DNA of 64,000 nucleotides from Adiantum capillus-veneris. Its lineage: Eukaryota > Streptophyta > Polypodiopsida > Polypodiales > Pteridaceae. The translations under genes were made by a program, and so were the position numbers. This document shows positions 13,480 to 28,259 of this stretch, piece by piece. Each line of letters begins with the position of its first letter. Position 1 is the stretch's first letter. The DNA lies in assembly GCA_014529385.2 (NCBI GenBank), contig CM043955.1:147947640-148011639 (forward strand). The letters run 5' to 3'. Below the pieces are notes generated by a model. That model had not been told where the DNA came from. It did no database searches and worked only from the letters and a program-made list of their open reading frames with translations.

Positions 13480-15210
13480 ATTGACTACTATAAGTGAATG
13501 TCAAAAATAACCAAGAGCTGTAACTCTACTCTAGGTACGGTAGCAATGAAATGCACTCAACTAATCCAAAAGAAGCAACCTGCAACGAGAAAATGCTCTA
13601 AAAAAAAAAGAGCTCACCAGCACCTACAATGCTCATGCGAATCCATGCATAAAATCTCGCGCAGTAGTGTAACCACACTGTGCTCCACAAATGGCAATGA
13701 TGCAAATCCCAAATGCCAAGTATATGAGGCTCCTGTAGAGTAAACCAAGCTCCTGAATGGCTGTAAAATATGGCTGCAAATCAGCCCCAAAACAGCCCCA
13801 AAATTCAGCTCTTAAACAACTGCATGAACAAGTCACAAACGTGTCCCAGATCAACCTACAACTGAGCCATACATGGATACCTGCAAAGAGGAAACAATGG
13901 CTGAAAATTCAGCGCCCAAATAAGCCCTCAAGCCTGCTTGTAAACTTGTAAACCTGTAGCTGAAACCTGCTGAAAAAACTCAAGCCATTAGTGCTCGAAT
14001 CCTACTTAGCTCGTAGCCACACAAGCATACATCACAATATTCACTCATGTGAGTGTGCCAAGATAACTGTACGCCTATCAAACCGTGAGCTAATCACCAA
14101 GCCCACACCGTGCGGTATCGATGCATACACAGGCACAAATCTCCCACCTACAGAGAACACCGCACGCAAATGTTGAGTGCAACCTGCAATCTCTACCTAG
14201 ATCGCATAAATGATGCACATAAAACTCCTGGGAAAATTTCACCCGAGTTTCGACATACAATGTCTATCAACACAAAATAACCATTGTCTCGCAAGCTCAA
14301 TACAATGAGCAATCAATGCGCATCAAACTACACTCAACAGACATGCATAAGCTTCTGCAAACCTGTGTCCAACAAATGCTCACAAAGAGTACCATAGGTG
14401 ACCATAAATGTCATCCACAACCAACCTCTGCACTTGCTCACAAGATCTACTGCTCACCACATAAGCATACATAGAGCATTACCCGCTCAAAGACCATGTA
14501 TGTAAGCCACAACACTGCAGAAGAACCACTCAACTGCAACTGACAACACCTGTGGGAGTACTAGACTCAACCTGTACTTGGGAGTCAAACCCAATCTTGT
14601 AACACCTCATATGTGCCTGCTACCTGCAGTGTGCATGGGTAAGCTGTCTGCAGCAAAGGAAAACAACAGAGCCCAAAACTGTCCTGAAAAACAGTCTCTG
14701 TGTTTTTAATTTCAGACCCACCTGAACTCTGAATCATAAAATAATTCCTTCTACAAAGTCGTAGAGCTTGAAGCCAGCTCCGTTTTGAACCAAAAAGTTT
14801 TGGAATCAGAGCTTTGTAGCTCAAGTTATGAGCAAAACAGTAGACTGCTGTCAAACTGCCAAAAACTGAACGACTTTCTTCTGTGCTTCTTTGAGCTCAT
14901 AAAAAGGCTCAAACTCACTTCCCACCTCGATGCGTGAGCTGAATGTATCAATCTCACAATGCTTCCATGTCTATGGAAGCTCCAAGTTGCAATCTGTCGC
15001 CGATGTAGCCGTTGCAAAGCTTGCCGAGAAAAGGGAAGATGCTTTACACAGTGGACTGATCTGTGAGCACTAGGAAGCTCCTGAGAGCTCTCCTGCAAGC
15101 CTCTGTATGGATGCCCACAACCTCCTCTATTTCTTTGCTTAGATCTGTGACCTCTCCGCCATAGCCGACGAGTTCACCGCGAAGCCGTCCATCTACGCTC
15201 TCACACCTGT

Positions 15211-15223
15211 CGCTCTAATACCA
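15211..15223 (-). other. Primer binding site (initiator tRNA-Met)
   Basis: On the minus strand TGGTATTAGAGCG lies 2-3 bases from the LTR end and differs at one base from the usual plant initiator-Met primer site TGGTATCAGAGC. Confidence 0.8.
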
Positions 15224-15225
15224 AT

Positions 15226-15414
15226 TGAAGGGGATCGAGGAGCACCACAGACGGAGAGTGAGAGAGAGAAGGAAACACACGACACGCAGATATGGGTGGG
15301 GAGATTCAAAGAGTGAGCAGCCCCCTATACACTTATGCTATGTATAAGGTATACAAGTCAGTGGGCGCCCAGACTCTGGGCGGCCGGGCAAGGCACATGC
15401 GCCTATACCCAACA
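15226..15414 (-). repeat. 5' LTR of the copia fossil
   Basis: Partner of 11674-11863. On the minus strand the primer site follows it directly at 15211-15223. The GC-rich phrase GCGCCCAGACTCTGGGCGG is partly self-complementary and could form a hairpin in the transcript. Confidence 0.9.
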
Positions 15415-15419
15415 CCCTT

Positions 15420-15958
15420 CCTCATTGTCAACCATGGAGGGATGTAGTACTTAACAAAAATGATGATGGACCCAACACAATAGGACGTAGAATGCTATCC
15501 TAAAATCCTGACGTAATCTATTACCAAGTTGAGATAAAAATTCTTTTGATCTTGCACAAAATTCAACATGTCATCAGGCAATCTATTGGTACTCATAGGA
15601 CACCATTTGTAGTGATGTTGGCTTGTATGCTGTGATGTTAGAGCAGCAATTGATTTTCAATGAGAGAAAGCTTTGATTCAAGGGACAAAGAGAAAATGTC
15701 CAAGCACATAGTCATTTAAAAAAAAAAGCAATAAAAAGGGCATTCATGGATGGAATTGTAGTTTATCCCTAGCTTTTGGGACTTCTCTCTTGCATCATTG
15801 CTAGATTTTGCAATTGTGTTATAAATTGGTAGGATGGAATCCAAAAGCACCCTACAAAAGAAAGGAAAATAGGAATGCAAGCCTGGTCCTCCATCGACTG
15901 GTAGACCGGTTTGTAATGAGTTTAGATAATGGGACTCAATGTAAAAGACGCTTTAGAG

Positions 15959-16004
<46 letters not shown>

Positions 16005-17363
16005 AAAGAGACTTGGGCTTTGGTTGTTCACACATTGGAAAGAAAAAGGAAAGTTTTAAGCCATCAAATTTTCTAATCAAACATTCTAGAAAAAATTTCT
16101 TCTATTTTCATGCACCCCATTTTCCAAGCAGCTATCTCTTCCCCTTCTTAATGCTCTCACCATCATCAACTTCAAGGCTTTTGAAAATACAACACGTGCA
16201 TGATTAAAGAGATATTGCAAAGGATATTTAGTGCACTTGTATGTGTGTAGTGAGAATGGGTGTCAAAGCATAGGCCAAGGTAAGTGGAAGGAGGAGGGCA
16301 CATGAAGGGAGAGCAAAATATAGGGTTGGGTCTAGGATGAGACTTCTTCATTTGATTATATCTTATGTTCCCTTTTATATATGTACCATAAGATAATGAC
16401 CAAAGGAGAGAAGGGGGAATGTGTCACCAAATCCTGTCTTGTCCTTCTCTTTTTCCCCAATGCTTGTTTGAGCCCCCCCCCCCCCCCCCCCCCCCCCTTT
16501 TCCTCCACCTTTTCTTTGTTTTGAATCTTGAAGGGGCCCACAAGGGACACCGAGCACATGTCTCACTCTCTTATTTTAAAATGAGCTCTCCTTTGTCCTG
16601 TTGCACCTTCTCCACAACTCAATTTAATGAAGCTTGGAGACCTCCAAAGACTTTCATGGCATCCATGATAGGTTACAGGGTTGAGCTACTTTCTCTCCTA
16701 CTTCTTTCACCAAGCTAGTCCAGCATAGAACTATCATTGTCTACAAATGTCAACTTCTTTTGTAAAGGCCTTCAAGCACCCTGCTTTTAGATTTCAACTT
16801 GCTCAAAAAAAAAGAGAAGCCGCTATAACTTTAGTATCTCTCTCTCTCTCTCTCTCTCACTGGATTTCTCTTTACATTTTTGTGTCTCTCTGTGTGCTTG
16901 ATTTACCTCTCTCTCTCTCTCTCTCTCTTTCAGCTTTGGCTAGCTGGCTTTCTTGCATGTTGTGCATGCATCTTATACAGGCCCCTAGACATCTGCATCT
17001 TGCAGTGTTGTCATTGCTCATGGTAGATTTTGAGCACTCTCAAACTGTCATCTTGGTCTAAGGTGGTAGTAAGAAAGGCACATGTGAGACTACAACCACT
17101 TACAATCTTGAGACCATATTGTAGCAAGAGGATCCACAGCTATGTGCAAGATGTGGGCATCAAATGGTTCTTGAATTCTTGGGGCTCAAAAGTTGAGAGG
17201 GAAGCCTTTAATTTTGGCTAGGGTGAAGCAACTATTGTCAATTGCTTGGATTGTCTTCGTGCCAACCCATTGATAGTGGCAAGACTGGTATGAATGGGGG
17301 AAGTTTTTGATGCTATGGTTTGCTCAAACAAATTCTTAAGTAGCACATTGATGTGATCAATCA

Positions 17364-17422
<59 letters not shown>

Positions 17423-17765
17423 TTCAGGCAAGTCTATGTAAGCATCAATAATTTTGCCACATAAAATTCCATTAGGTCATTAAAGTCAAAGGCCCATAAG
17501 GTGTTTTGTAATAAGGAGTCAAGGCCCAATAAAATAGGATTTTGTGGCAGTCATTCAAGCTACATAATGAGTGTCGATAGGAGAGGTCAACTTTTTGCAC
17601 ACATACAACTCTTTGAAAATGAAAAATTTCACATTTTCCATTTTCTTAGTACACACATACACACATCCACACATAGAGACACACAAATAGTTTACACACA
17701 AATAATGTGTGTGTGCATGTGTTGGTATGCAATGTTGTAGTTGTGAGCTCTCTCGCTCTTAGATA

Positions 17766-17827
<62 letters not shown>

Positions 17828-18348
17828 AGCCCATAATTCATGTTTGTCTCATACACATGTAAATGGCAAGATAATGCAATATAAGTTCCAATTGGAGGCT
17901 GAATTCATGAGATAAGAGGGACTATATCCTATTTCTTTGCATATGCATTACGATATCAAGTTGGCAATAGTGCACCTACAAAGGCCAGGAGCTACCAAGA
18001 GCTCCATATTGACACGAGAAACAACAAAAATGAGAGCAAAGGAGACCGAGGCAAGGAGTATGGCAAAGGAATCTTCCCAAAATAAATGGCACAAGACAAT
18101 ATATGGATGGCACAAGACCATATATGGATGGAGATGAGACAAAGAAAGCATGCCAAAATGGATCGAAATTGTTGGCAAACAAGAAGGCAAGACCACAACC
18201 CCACCATCAGAAAGAAAACCAAGAGAAATAAAAAACAAACTACACATCCCAAGATCATCTCTATGATAGTTGACCTCTATGATACCATGTTGTTTTGTTT
18301 GTTTGTTGAGTGAATGAGATCCTTACACACTTAAGACAATGAATTTGT

Positions 18349-18350
<2 letters not shown>
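15420..18350. other. Non-coding, with GA, CA and C tracts
   Basis: No gene recognised. Holds (GA)n at about 15961-16002 and 17365-17419, short CT runs near 16840-16930, an uninterrupted C tract at 16472-16497, and (CA)n at about 17766-17824. The direct repeat GATGGCACAAGACxATATAT occurs twice near 18085-18125. Small open frames such as 16419-16718 have no recognised domain. Confidence 0.6.
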
Positions 18351-18352
<2 letters not shown>

Positions 18353-18436
<84 letters not shown>

Positions 18437-18843
18437 TTAATATAGACATCACAAAATGCAAATTTCTCCCATTTCATTTACATTAATTGTTGATACATGG
18501 TAGTTGAAACCTGTGAAGTAGTTCCAAAAGACAAGAAGCTTACTACATTGAGGGCATGATGAGATGTATAGCATGACCCAAACTCAAATCTCTTTGCCAT
18601 GTTCATCACATTAACCAATGAACCCTAGACTTTGAAGACCATGCAAGTTTGTCAAAGGATATGAAGCCTTGCACACACATTAGATTGATCATACATGCAC
18701 ACTACTGAAGAGAAAACAACAAGAAAAGTTTCACTCTTGCCCCATATACCTCCCTATCTACAAGCCACCACCAAAGGCTTTGGAGTGACTTAAGATAAAT
18801 TTTGGGCCAAAATGGATTACCAAAAGAGGTTTTGTGGGGGGGG

Positions 18844-18881
<38 letters not shown>

Positions 18882-18912
18882 CGGGGGAGAGAGAGAGAGA
18901 GAGAGAGAGAGG
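18353..18912. repeat. TG/GA array and long G tract
   Basis: (TG)n followed directly by (GA)n occupies about 18353-18434. At about 18834-18886 the plus strand has roughly 50 bases of G broken only by two C, running straight into (GA)n to 18912. Such a G tract can form quadruplexes and is error-prone to sequence, so its length should be treated as approximate. Confidence 0.9.
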
Positions 18913-19071
18913 GCACCTGCATAGTTTTTCCATTGAAGTAAATCAAACCAAAACTCTCTATAAACATGTGCATTTTGAATCAGTTGTGGGAAAAATCTTC
19001 CTAAAAGCATATACGATATATGTCTAAGCTTGTGAAATACACTATTACATTGAGAAAGTTGTATACTGGAT

Positions 19072-19800
19072 CTATGCCCTAGCTTGTTTACAAAGCTCAC
19101 AAAATTTGAAAAACACTCCATTTCTTTTGAAGCATGTCTTGCACTCCCATTGGAGGTTGAGATCAACATCCCTCTCTGTCGACTCTTGAGTCATACATCG
19201 TTTGGCTTTAGCTCTAATGCTTTGAAAAATCCGGCACATGCTGCGACATATGGGAAGCACTACTAGATCGAAAGTATGTTTCACAGTGTCAACTAGGAGT
19301 GTTGCAAAATATGGAATACGCTGATAAACTATTGCAGAGATTATGCCACAAATGCTTGTGAGTAAATGCGGGTTTGGAAGACTCAGAGTTTGGAGCGTTG
19401 CAATCGCTAGTAAGCCTTGTGACCCTAGATAAAGTTGGCAACCATCACAATCAAGACCATCATCCAAGCCATGGTTAGGTGTCATTGTTGCCAACTTGAG
19501 TTGAAGGGAAAATAAAACTCCAGAGAAGCCTATATTAAAACTGCCTAGCTGAGGAGCTATTGTTATAGTATCATGTAAACATTGTTTTGTAAAGAAGTCA
19601 TAAGGTACTATAAGCAATAAGACAAGGCCTTGTGTTAAACAGATCATCAAAAGTATGGTGCTAAGAAGACACCAACTTCCAGCTTGGCCCTCAATACAAG
19701 ATCCAACTTTCAGGGTCCATGCAATGTCCAACAATAGGTGTCCTCTGCTCTTGTGATAGAACACCAAGAAGAAAGCCCTTTTGGTCAAAGATGTCTGCAC
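19072..19800 (-). CDS. Rhomboid-like protein (RBL14-like) with RanBP2 zinc finger, C-terminal exon
   Basis: An uninterrupted 242-residue frame. Residues 7-66 align in pattern with the second and third membrane segments of RBL14/RHBDD1-type rhomboids. Residues 91-100 are GFSGVLFSLQ, the GxSG serine motif in its RBL14-like form (Ser93). Residues 142-160 (PNPHLL...CGIISAIVY) match the helix that carries the catalytic histidine in the form GHLGGI, but here the block reads TSICGI, so the histidine is missing. Residues 218-237 are W-x-C-x2-C-x3-N-x6-C-x2-C, an exact RanBP2 zinc finger, which closes plant RBL14 proteins. The first Met is unlikely to be the true start: TTGATGTGCAG just upstream (minus strand) looks like a splice acceptor, and the first membrane segment is absent, so earlier exons should lie to the right. 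Active rhomboids cleave membrane proteins; this one may be an inactive relative or a decayed copy. The family call is from remembered sequences. Confidence 0.75.
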   Translation of the reverse strand: MQTSLTKRAFFLVFYHKSRGHLLLDIAWTLKVGSCIEGQAGSWCLLSTILLMICLTQGLVLLLIVPYDFFTKQCLHDTITIAPQLGSFNIGFSGVLFSLQLKLATMTPNHGLDDGLDCDGCQLYLGSQGLLAIATLQTLSLPNPHLLTSICGIISAIVYQRIPYFATLLVDTVKHTFDLVVLPICRSMCRIFQSIRAKAKRCMTQESTERDVDLNLQWECKTCFKRNGVFFKFCELCKQARA

Positions 19801-19918
19801 ATCAAGTCTAGTGTTTTTTTCATTCTACAACTCAAATTTAAAAAAACCTTCTAAGCTACATATGAACAATAAAAGCATTATGCAAAATGGTTGAGATAAA
19901 CCTCCACTTAGCAAGATC

Positions 19919-19920
<2 letters not shown>

Positions 19921-20002
<82 letters not shown>
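19921..20002. repeat. CT then CA array
   Basis: (CT)n at 19921-19962 runs into (CA)n at about 19966-20001, in the probable intron upstream of the rhomboid-like exon. Confidence 0.95.
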
Positions 20003-20003
<1 letters not shown>

Positions 20004-20004
20004 T

Positions 20005-23470
<3,466 letters not shown>

Positions 23471-24354
23471 ACACACACACACATATACACTTTGAGTTAG
23501 CCAAAACAATGACTCTTGAGTACACTTTATAAAAAAGGGATCTCTGTGTCCATTGCTAGTAAATCCTCTAAGGAGGTAGGCAAGTGGTGTTGAATCTTTC
23601 TCTGATGTTCAAATATGCAACCACTACTATCCATTGTTAGTAAATCCTTTAAGGTAGGCAGGCGGTGTGGAATCTATCTCTGATGTAATTCTTACACACA
23701 ATCATTATTGTCTTTTGACAAGATTGGTTTTAGGATGTAGGAGTTACCAATATGGCTTCAAAAGATATATATTCACTACCTACATAGTGCAAAACACTCT
23801 AAGGACACTTTAAAGAAAAGAAAACACCAAGGGAAAATAAAGGAGAAGAGGAACACAAACGTACTAACGTGCACTTGACCACCTCTGTTTATATGGACAT
23901 AAATAGTATTTTGACTTTTTATTTTCATTTGTCTTTTCATTTCCTAAACTCACTATTCACTTATGTACTTAAGATGTCTTGAAACGATTTTTATTTTTCC
24001 GAGATTTTTTTGGGGGGGGGGGGGGGGTTAATGGCTTTCATTCAAGAAGGACTTCTTCTAATTGAAAACACATGTACTAGAATACTAGAATACTGGCTCA
24101 TAAAACCTTAAAACTCCTACTAGAGTACATAGAAAAAATGTTTGTTCCTAAAGATAGTTTGAGAGAAACTAAGCAACACTTTCACTAAGGTTGTTACTTG
24201 AGATAACCACTACCGGGCATCAAGCTTTACTTCAATACTCATCATACGGATGTGGTGGATCCATATTCAATGGGCCTAATACCTCATTGAGTACGGTGCT
24301 TGGGCCAAGGTGCACATGTGGATGCACGTATCTAGACTCACACACACATACTTT

Positions 24355-25081
24355 CATACATATATTTAGCATTCATGTATCACCCATGTGGTATTGGCAT
24401 TTGCATGCATACGTGTGCACGCATGCGCGCGCGCACACACACACACACACACAAACAAAATGTCACATCATTTGACTTGAAACATTCTAAATTCAAAGGT
24501 TTTGGACAAAAGAACTTTGATTTTCTTGGCCAAGAATATGAGTGTTGTGGGTTTTAACAGCTAGATATGTTTAGATTTCTTAGATTTCTTACAGTTGCAA
24601 CATTTTTTGTTCGTCTATATGATGAAAAAAAGATGAAATGCAAAAGATACTTGAAAAAAAAGTTGAAACCTCAACATGCATCTAGACGGAGTCATTGACT
24701 TATCATAAACAAAGTAGGTTTTACGTATAACACTCTAGGTCAAAAAAAATATGTGCTAGTAGTTAGTTTAGGTGTTGTTTGGTTTGGCATGGATTACAAT
24801 TGATAGGCTCCGTGACACCTATTAAACATAGTCAAAGCTAATTGCTTGATTGTTTGGTTAATATGAATGCACCTGAGAGTTCTATCCTTTTTTAAACACG
24901 CTCAGGGAAACTATTGTTTGCCATTAAAGATGAAGACCAACAACATCTACTTTTGTAATTTTAACTTCTTGATATATAGAAAAATTGGAATGCACCTATG
25001 ATTTCATTATCTTAAGGTTGGGAGTTATGCGTCTTTTAAAGATGTAAAATTGTTCTTTTGTAGATAAGTAATATAATTATA

Positions 25082-25085
<4 letters not shown>
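24355..25085. repeat. Dispersed repeat, short form
   Basis: Diverged direct copy (about 70-75 percent by eye) of three separated blocks from 20005-23470, now nearly adjacent. It starts after the same CA-rich prelude (CACACACACA near 24435) and ends at a (CT)n array at 25085-25118. The collinear order with the intervening sequence missing is the main evidence. Confidence 0.55.
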
Positions 25086-25119
<34 letters not shown>

Positions 25120-25122
<3 letters not shown>

Positions 25123-25402
25123 CACACACACACATACAAATGAGCTTTGTGGGCCATTATGAATAAACGAGTAAGTCCAAGGTTTTAAGGAAAACGTCTT
25201 GCTAAGTTACATGTGATGGTGCAATATGGTTTATTTGGAATGCAAAAAATTACTGGGATTTTGATAAAATCACTTTGGCTAAGACTTTTATCCCTTAGCA
25301 TATCATGAAAGGAAAAGTTTTGGAGGATTGTATTACTCGGTGAGACATAAATTTGGGTGAGAAGGCTTATGACATGTTGATCACCTTGTAAATAGTGATT
25401 TT

Positions 25403-25436
<34 letters not shown>

Positions 25437-26560
25437 TATTGAACAATATGCTATATAATACTAAACTTTACGACATAGTATGAAAACAAAAAGATAAAAA
25501 ATGATGTGCACTAATTTTCACAAGTGTGTTTTTGTAAGCTAGCAATGTTTGAACCTCCTCCAACTATGTAGGAGTTCCATGCTCACAAGGGGTATGCGAT
25601 GGCCCATGTGAAACCATGTGTAATATCCACCTGCACAATAATGTATCGATATATGATATATTCCAAAATGGCACCTCTTTCTGTATAAGAGGCCTATGTA
25701 TACGCATTTTCTCAAGGTTAATGCAACAACTCTCTCTTTGTCATCAAGAATGGATGTCTTGTTATGTCTCTTAACTCTTCAAGTGATAACAGAGCATGTA
25801 CACATTTAGCACCTCCAAGTCTTTAATTACTAAGTCCATCTCTTCATAACTTTGCTCTGGTTCACACTTCATTGAAAGCATTGGACACTTTCTTGGACAA
25901 GATCCTCTAGCCATCCAAGAGGGGCAAGCATTTTTGAAGAACATCCGAATGGAGCTAGATTTTGTCCATCATGGATGAAAATTCTATTGTGATGTGACAA
26001 TTCTCCCCCCATAAATGGGCATTTTTGTATATAATACTCTAGTCTACTCAACCCCAAATACCCAAACCTAAGTGCATTGATCCTTTGTTGTTAAGATTCT
26101 TAGCTATTTCTCTCCATAAGGGCTTAACTGATATACCTCCAATCTTAGTGAGATAGAGGCCCAAGTGGTGATGGATTTCTTGAGTTTCTGATTGCCTCCC
26201 CCCCATTCAAGTGCTTCTAATGCTTTGGGACACTTAAGCACACGCTCGCCTGTGATGCCGCTTAGTTTCACATTTTCCCAGAGTGGTACTAGTAGTTTGT
26301 CATGCACTCCTGCCCCTTTCCACAGGCCTCTGAGATAGGAGCAAAGCGTTACCTTGTCCATCAAATCCCATGTCGTAATCTATCTCTTTTTATTAATGGA
26401 GTGAAACTAAGCGGTTAATTTGCATTTGCTTCTAGCTAAATGTTATGCAAAAGATATTTTAAAAGCAAGATCACTGGACAAGGTTGGTTGCCCTTGATTT
26501 CTAAAGCGGGAGGTGCTCTTCTAACCCGTTAAGGAGCGAAATAAGTAAAAAAAAGTTGAA
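25120..26560. other. No gene recognised
   Basis: AT-rich. Holds a short (GA)n at 25405-25431. The minus-strand frame 26104-26364 (86 residues) has ordinary composition but no domain I recognise. No RNA gene seen. Confidence 0.5.
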
Positions 26561-26579
26561 AACAAAGGATTAATACATT

Positions 26580-27420
26580 TAACTTAGTTTTGGGATAGAC
26601 GAAGCCTAACCTGGAAAGAATTTGACTAGCTGGATTCCCAATACAACCGCCACGGATATGAAAGATTACTGATCAATAGAGTGGTAGAAGATTTAAGCAA
26701 GCTTTCAATGCCATTATTAGGAAGAATTTGATTGAAAAGTCTTGCATTGTCCCAATAACAATAATTTTTCCCACCTCAAATGAAGGGAATATACATCAAG
26801 CTAATCTACAAAGCAGATTGGTACTCTCCAATAGTGAAGGCTTTTATGGCTTGAGCTAAGTGGACAGCGGTTGCAACGTAACATCTCGGATCCTCCATGG
26901 CCTAACATATATAAGAGCTTCCTATGGAAGGTGCTTTGGGGGGAAATAACAATTGGGATCAAGGCTCGATCAAGGTAAAAGTCTGAGGGATATGCTCATA
27001 CATGTGTCTAGGATGTAAAGAGGCAATTAAAGACCCTCCATATATTCAAAGACTGTCGAGCCACAAGAGGGCTGCAAAAGACTTCTTGGAGGAAAGGCTT
27101 TCAAAAATCAAACCATCCTAGTATGCATATAGTTAGTTCGCTTTTGGTATCTCAAACAAGCCTGGAAAGCAAGAAACCTTTGAGTATTCAAAAGAAACCT
27201 TGAGATAGCCAAGTTAGAAGAAATCATACAGGACAACAAGGAATGGATTCTCTTGATTGGAAAAAAACAAGGACTTTGAGGAGTGGACAAAAACACTCTC
27301 CGACATTGGATTCCCAATAAATGCTAATTATGGGCTTTGTAAAATAGATTGATCCACATTTGAAGCAAAACTGTGTAGGTAGGTATGAAAAAGTAAAGGT
27401 ATTCCTTTTGTACGATTGGG
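26580..27420 (+). mobile_element. Decayed LINE 3' region
   Basis: Plus-strand translations in more than one frame recall the end of a plant LINE ORF2. Near 26920-27080, FLWKVLWGEITIGIKARSR is followed by LHIFKDCRATRGL, like the zinc-binding zf-RVT segment that follows reverse transcriptase (pattern W..L...IP...L...C..C...E...HIF..C..A...W). Near 27140-27235, FWYLKQAWKARNL is followed by VFKRNLEIAKLEE, like the WKARN..VF motif just after it. At least three stops and a frame change separate these pieces, so it is long dead. I cannot fix either end. Confidence 0.5.
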
Positions 27421-27429
27421 TCCTCGAGG

Positions 27430-28255
27430 CACATGCTATGCTTGAGCCCTTTTGTACATTCATTTCTAAGATATATCAATCACAATTGTGAGTATCGCCA
27501 AAAAGAAAAAGAAAAGGAAATTCTAGTAAAAAAACAAAATTGGCATCAACACTACTATGGACACATACATCGTTTAATAGATTCAATAGGGATATTAGCT
27601 ATTGAACATTGTTTTTTTTTCTGCCATACTCACAATTGTGAGTGGAGATGTTATATTGACTCAGCAGAAGAATGTACAAAAATTCTCAAGCACATCCCAT
27701 GCCTTAAGGGATCAACAATGCTACAAAGGGCCTTTTTGGTTACAGACATAAGAGAGTAACTTGAGAGATATACAGTGTAGGGTAGCACCCTGGAGCTAGC
27801 TTGTGCCACTAACATTTTTTGTAGTGTGAGCTAAAATGGAGAGAGATGGCTTGTAATGTTTGGACCCACATAGGCCATCGCTATAGGATTTTTGTTGAAG
27901 CTAAACTTAGCACCTTGCTTACTTTTAGTCAAGTATTTGTAGGTTTAAGCTTTACTCAATAATTTTGTAAAGCAAAAGGGTGAAACCTTTTCAGATCATC
28001 GGTGGGTGTTATCCCGAGGAGTTGTATCATTTTGGATATCCTCAATGAAGAAGAAGCGAGAGTTTTGCGCTCTATGTACTGTGTATTCATGGTGTTCTTA
28101 AGTAGTCCGTTTTTAGTTGCTGTGTAATTAATTGTTTATTTCCTGATTCCTCTTTCCTTGACCTGAAAAGCATGTATTTGTAAATTTTGTGACTGGTGCA
28201 CTTAGAGTAGACGTGTATGTATCTTTTGGCAATCCCCCCCACCCCTAGTACCACT
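27430..28255. other. No gene recognised
   Basis: The plus frame 27433-27759 (108 residues, Lys- and His-rich) could be a continuation of the decayed LINE but has no motif I can name. CTCACAATTGTGAG is a perfect palindrome near 27629, and CACAATTGTGAG also occurs near 27481. Confidence 0.4.
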
Positions 28256-28259
28256 TGGT

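Larger units (their letters stand above)
11674..15414 (-). mobile_element. Copia-type LTR fossil with 190-bp LTRs
   Basis: Two near-identical segments, 11674-11863 (190 bp) and 15226-15414 (189 bp), both run TGAAGGGG...CCAACA on the plus strand and are flanked by the direct repeat CCCTT (11669-11673 and 15415-15419). On the minus strand, ATTGGTATTAGAGCG follows the right-hand LTR and matches the initiator-Met primer site with one change. A purine-rich tract (AAGTGGGAGGT) precedes the left-hand LTR. Both signals give minus orientation. Recognisable relics are a CCHC zinc knuckle, a protease/pre-integrase segment and a late reverse-transcriptase/RNase H segment. At 3.7 kb it is too short to be complete and has several breaks. 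LTR divergence of a few percent by eye suggests moderate age. Confidence 0.9.

Noticed and set aside
13498-14176. Plus-strand frames as genes
   Set aside because: They lie inside the copia fossil on the opposite strand and have no domain.
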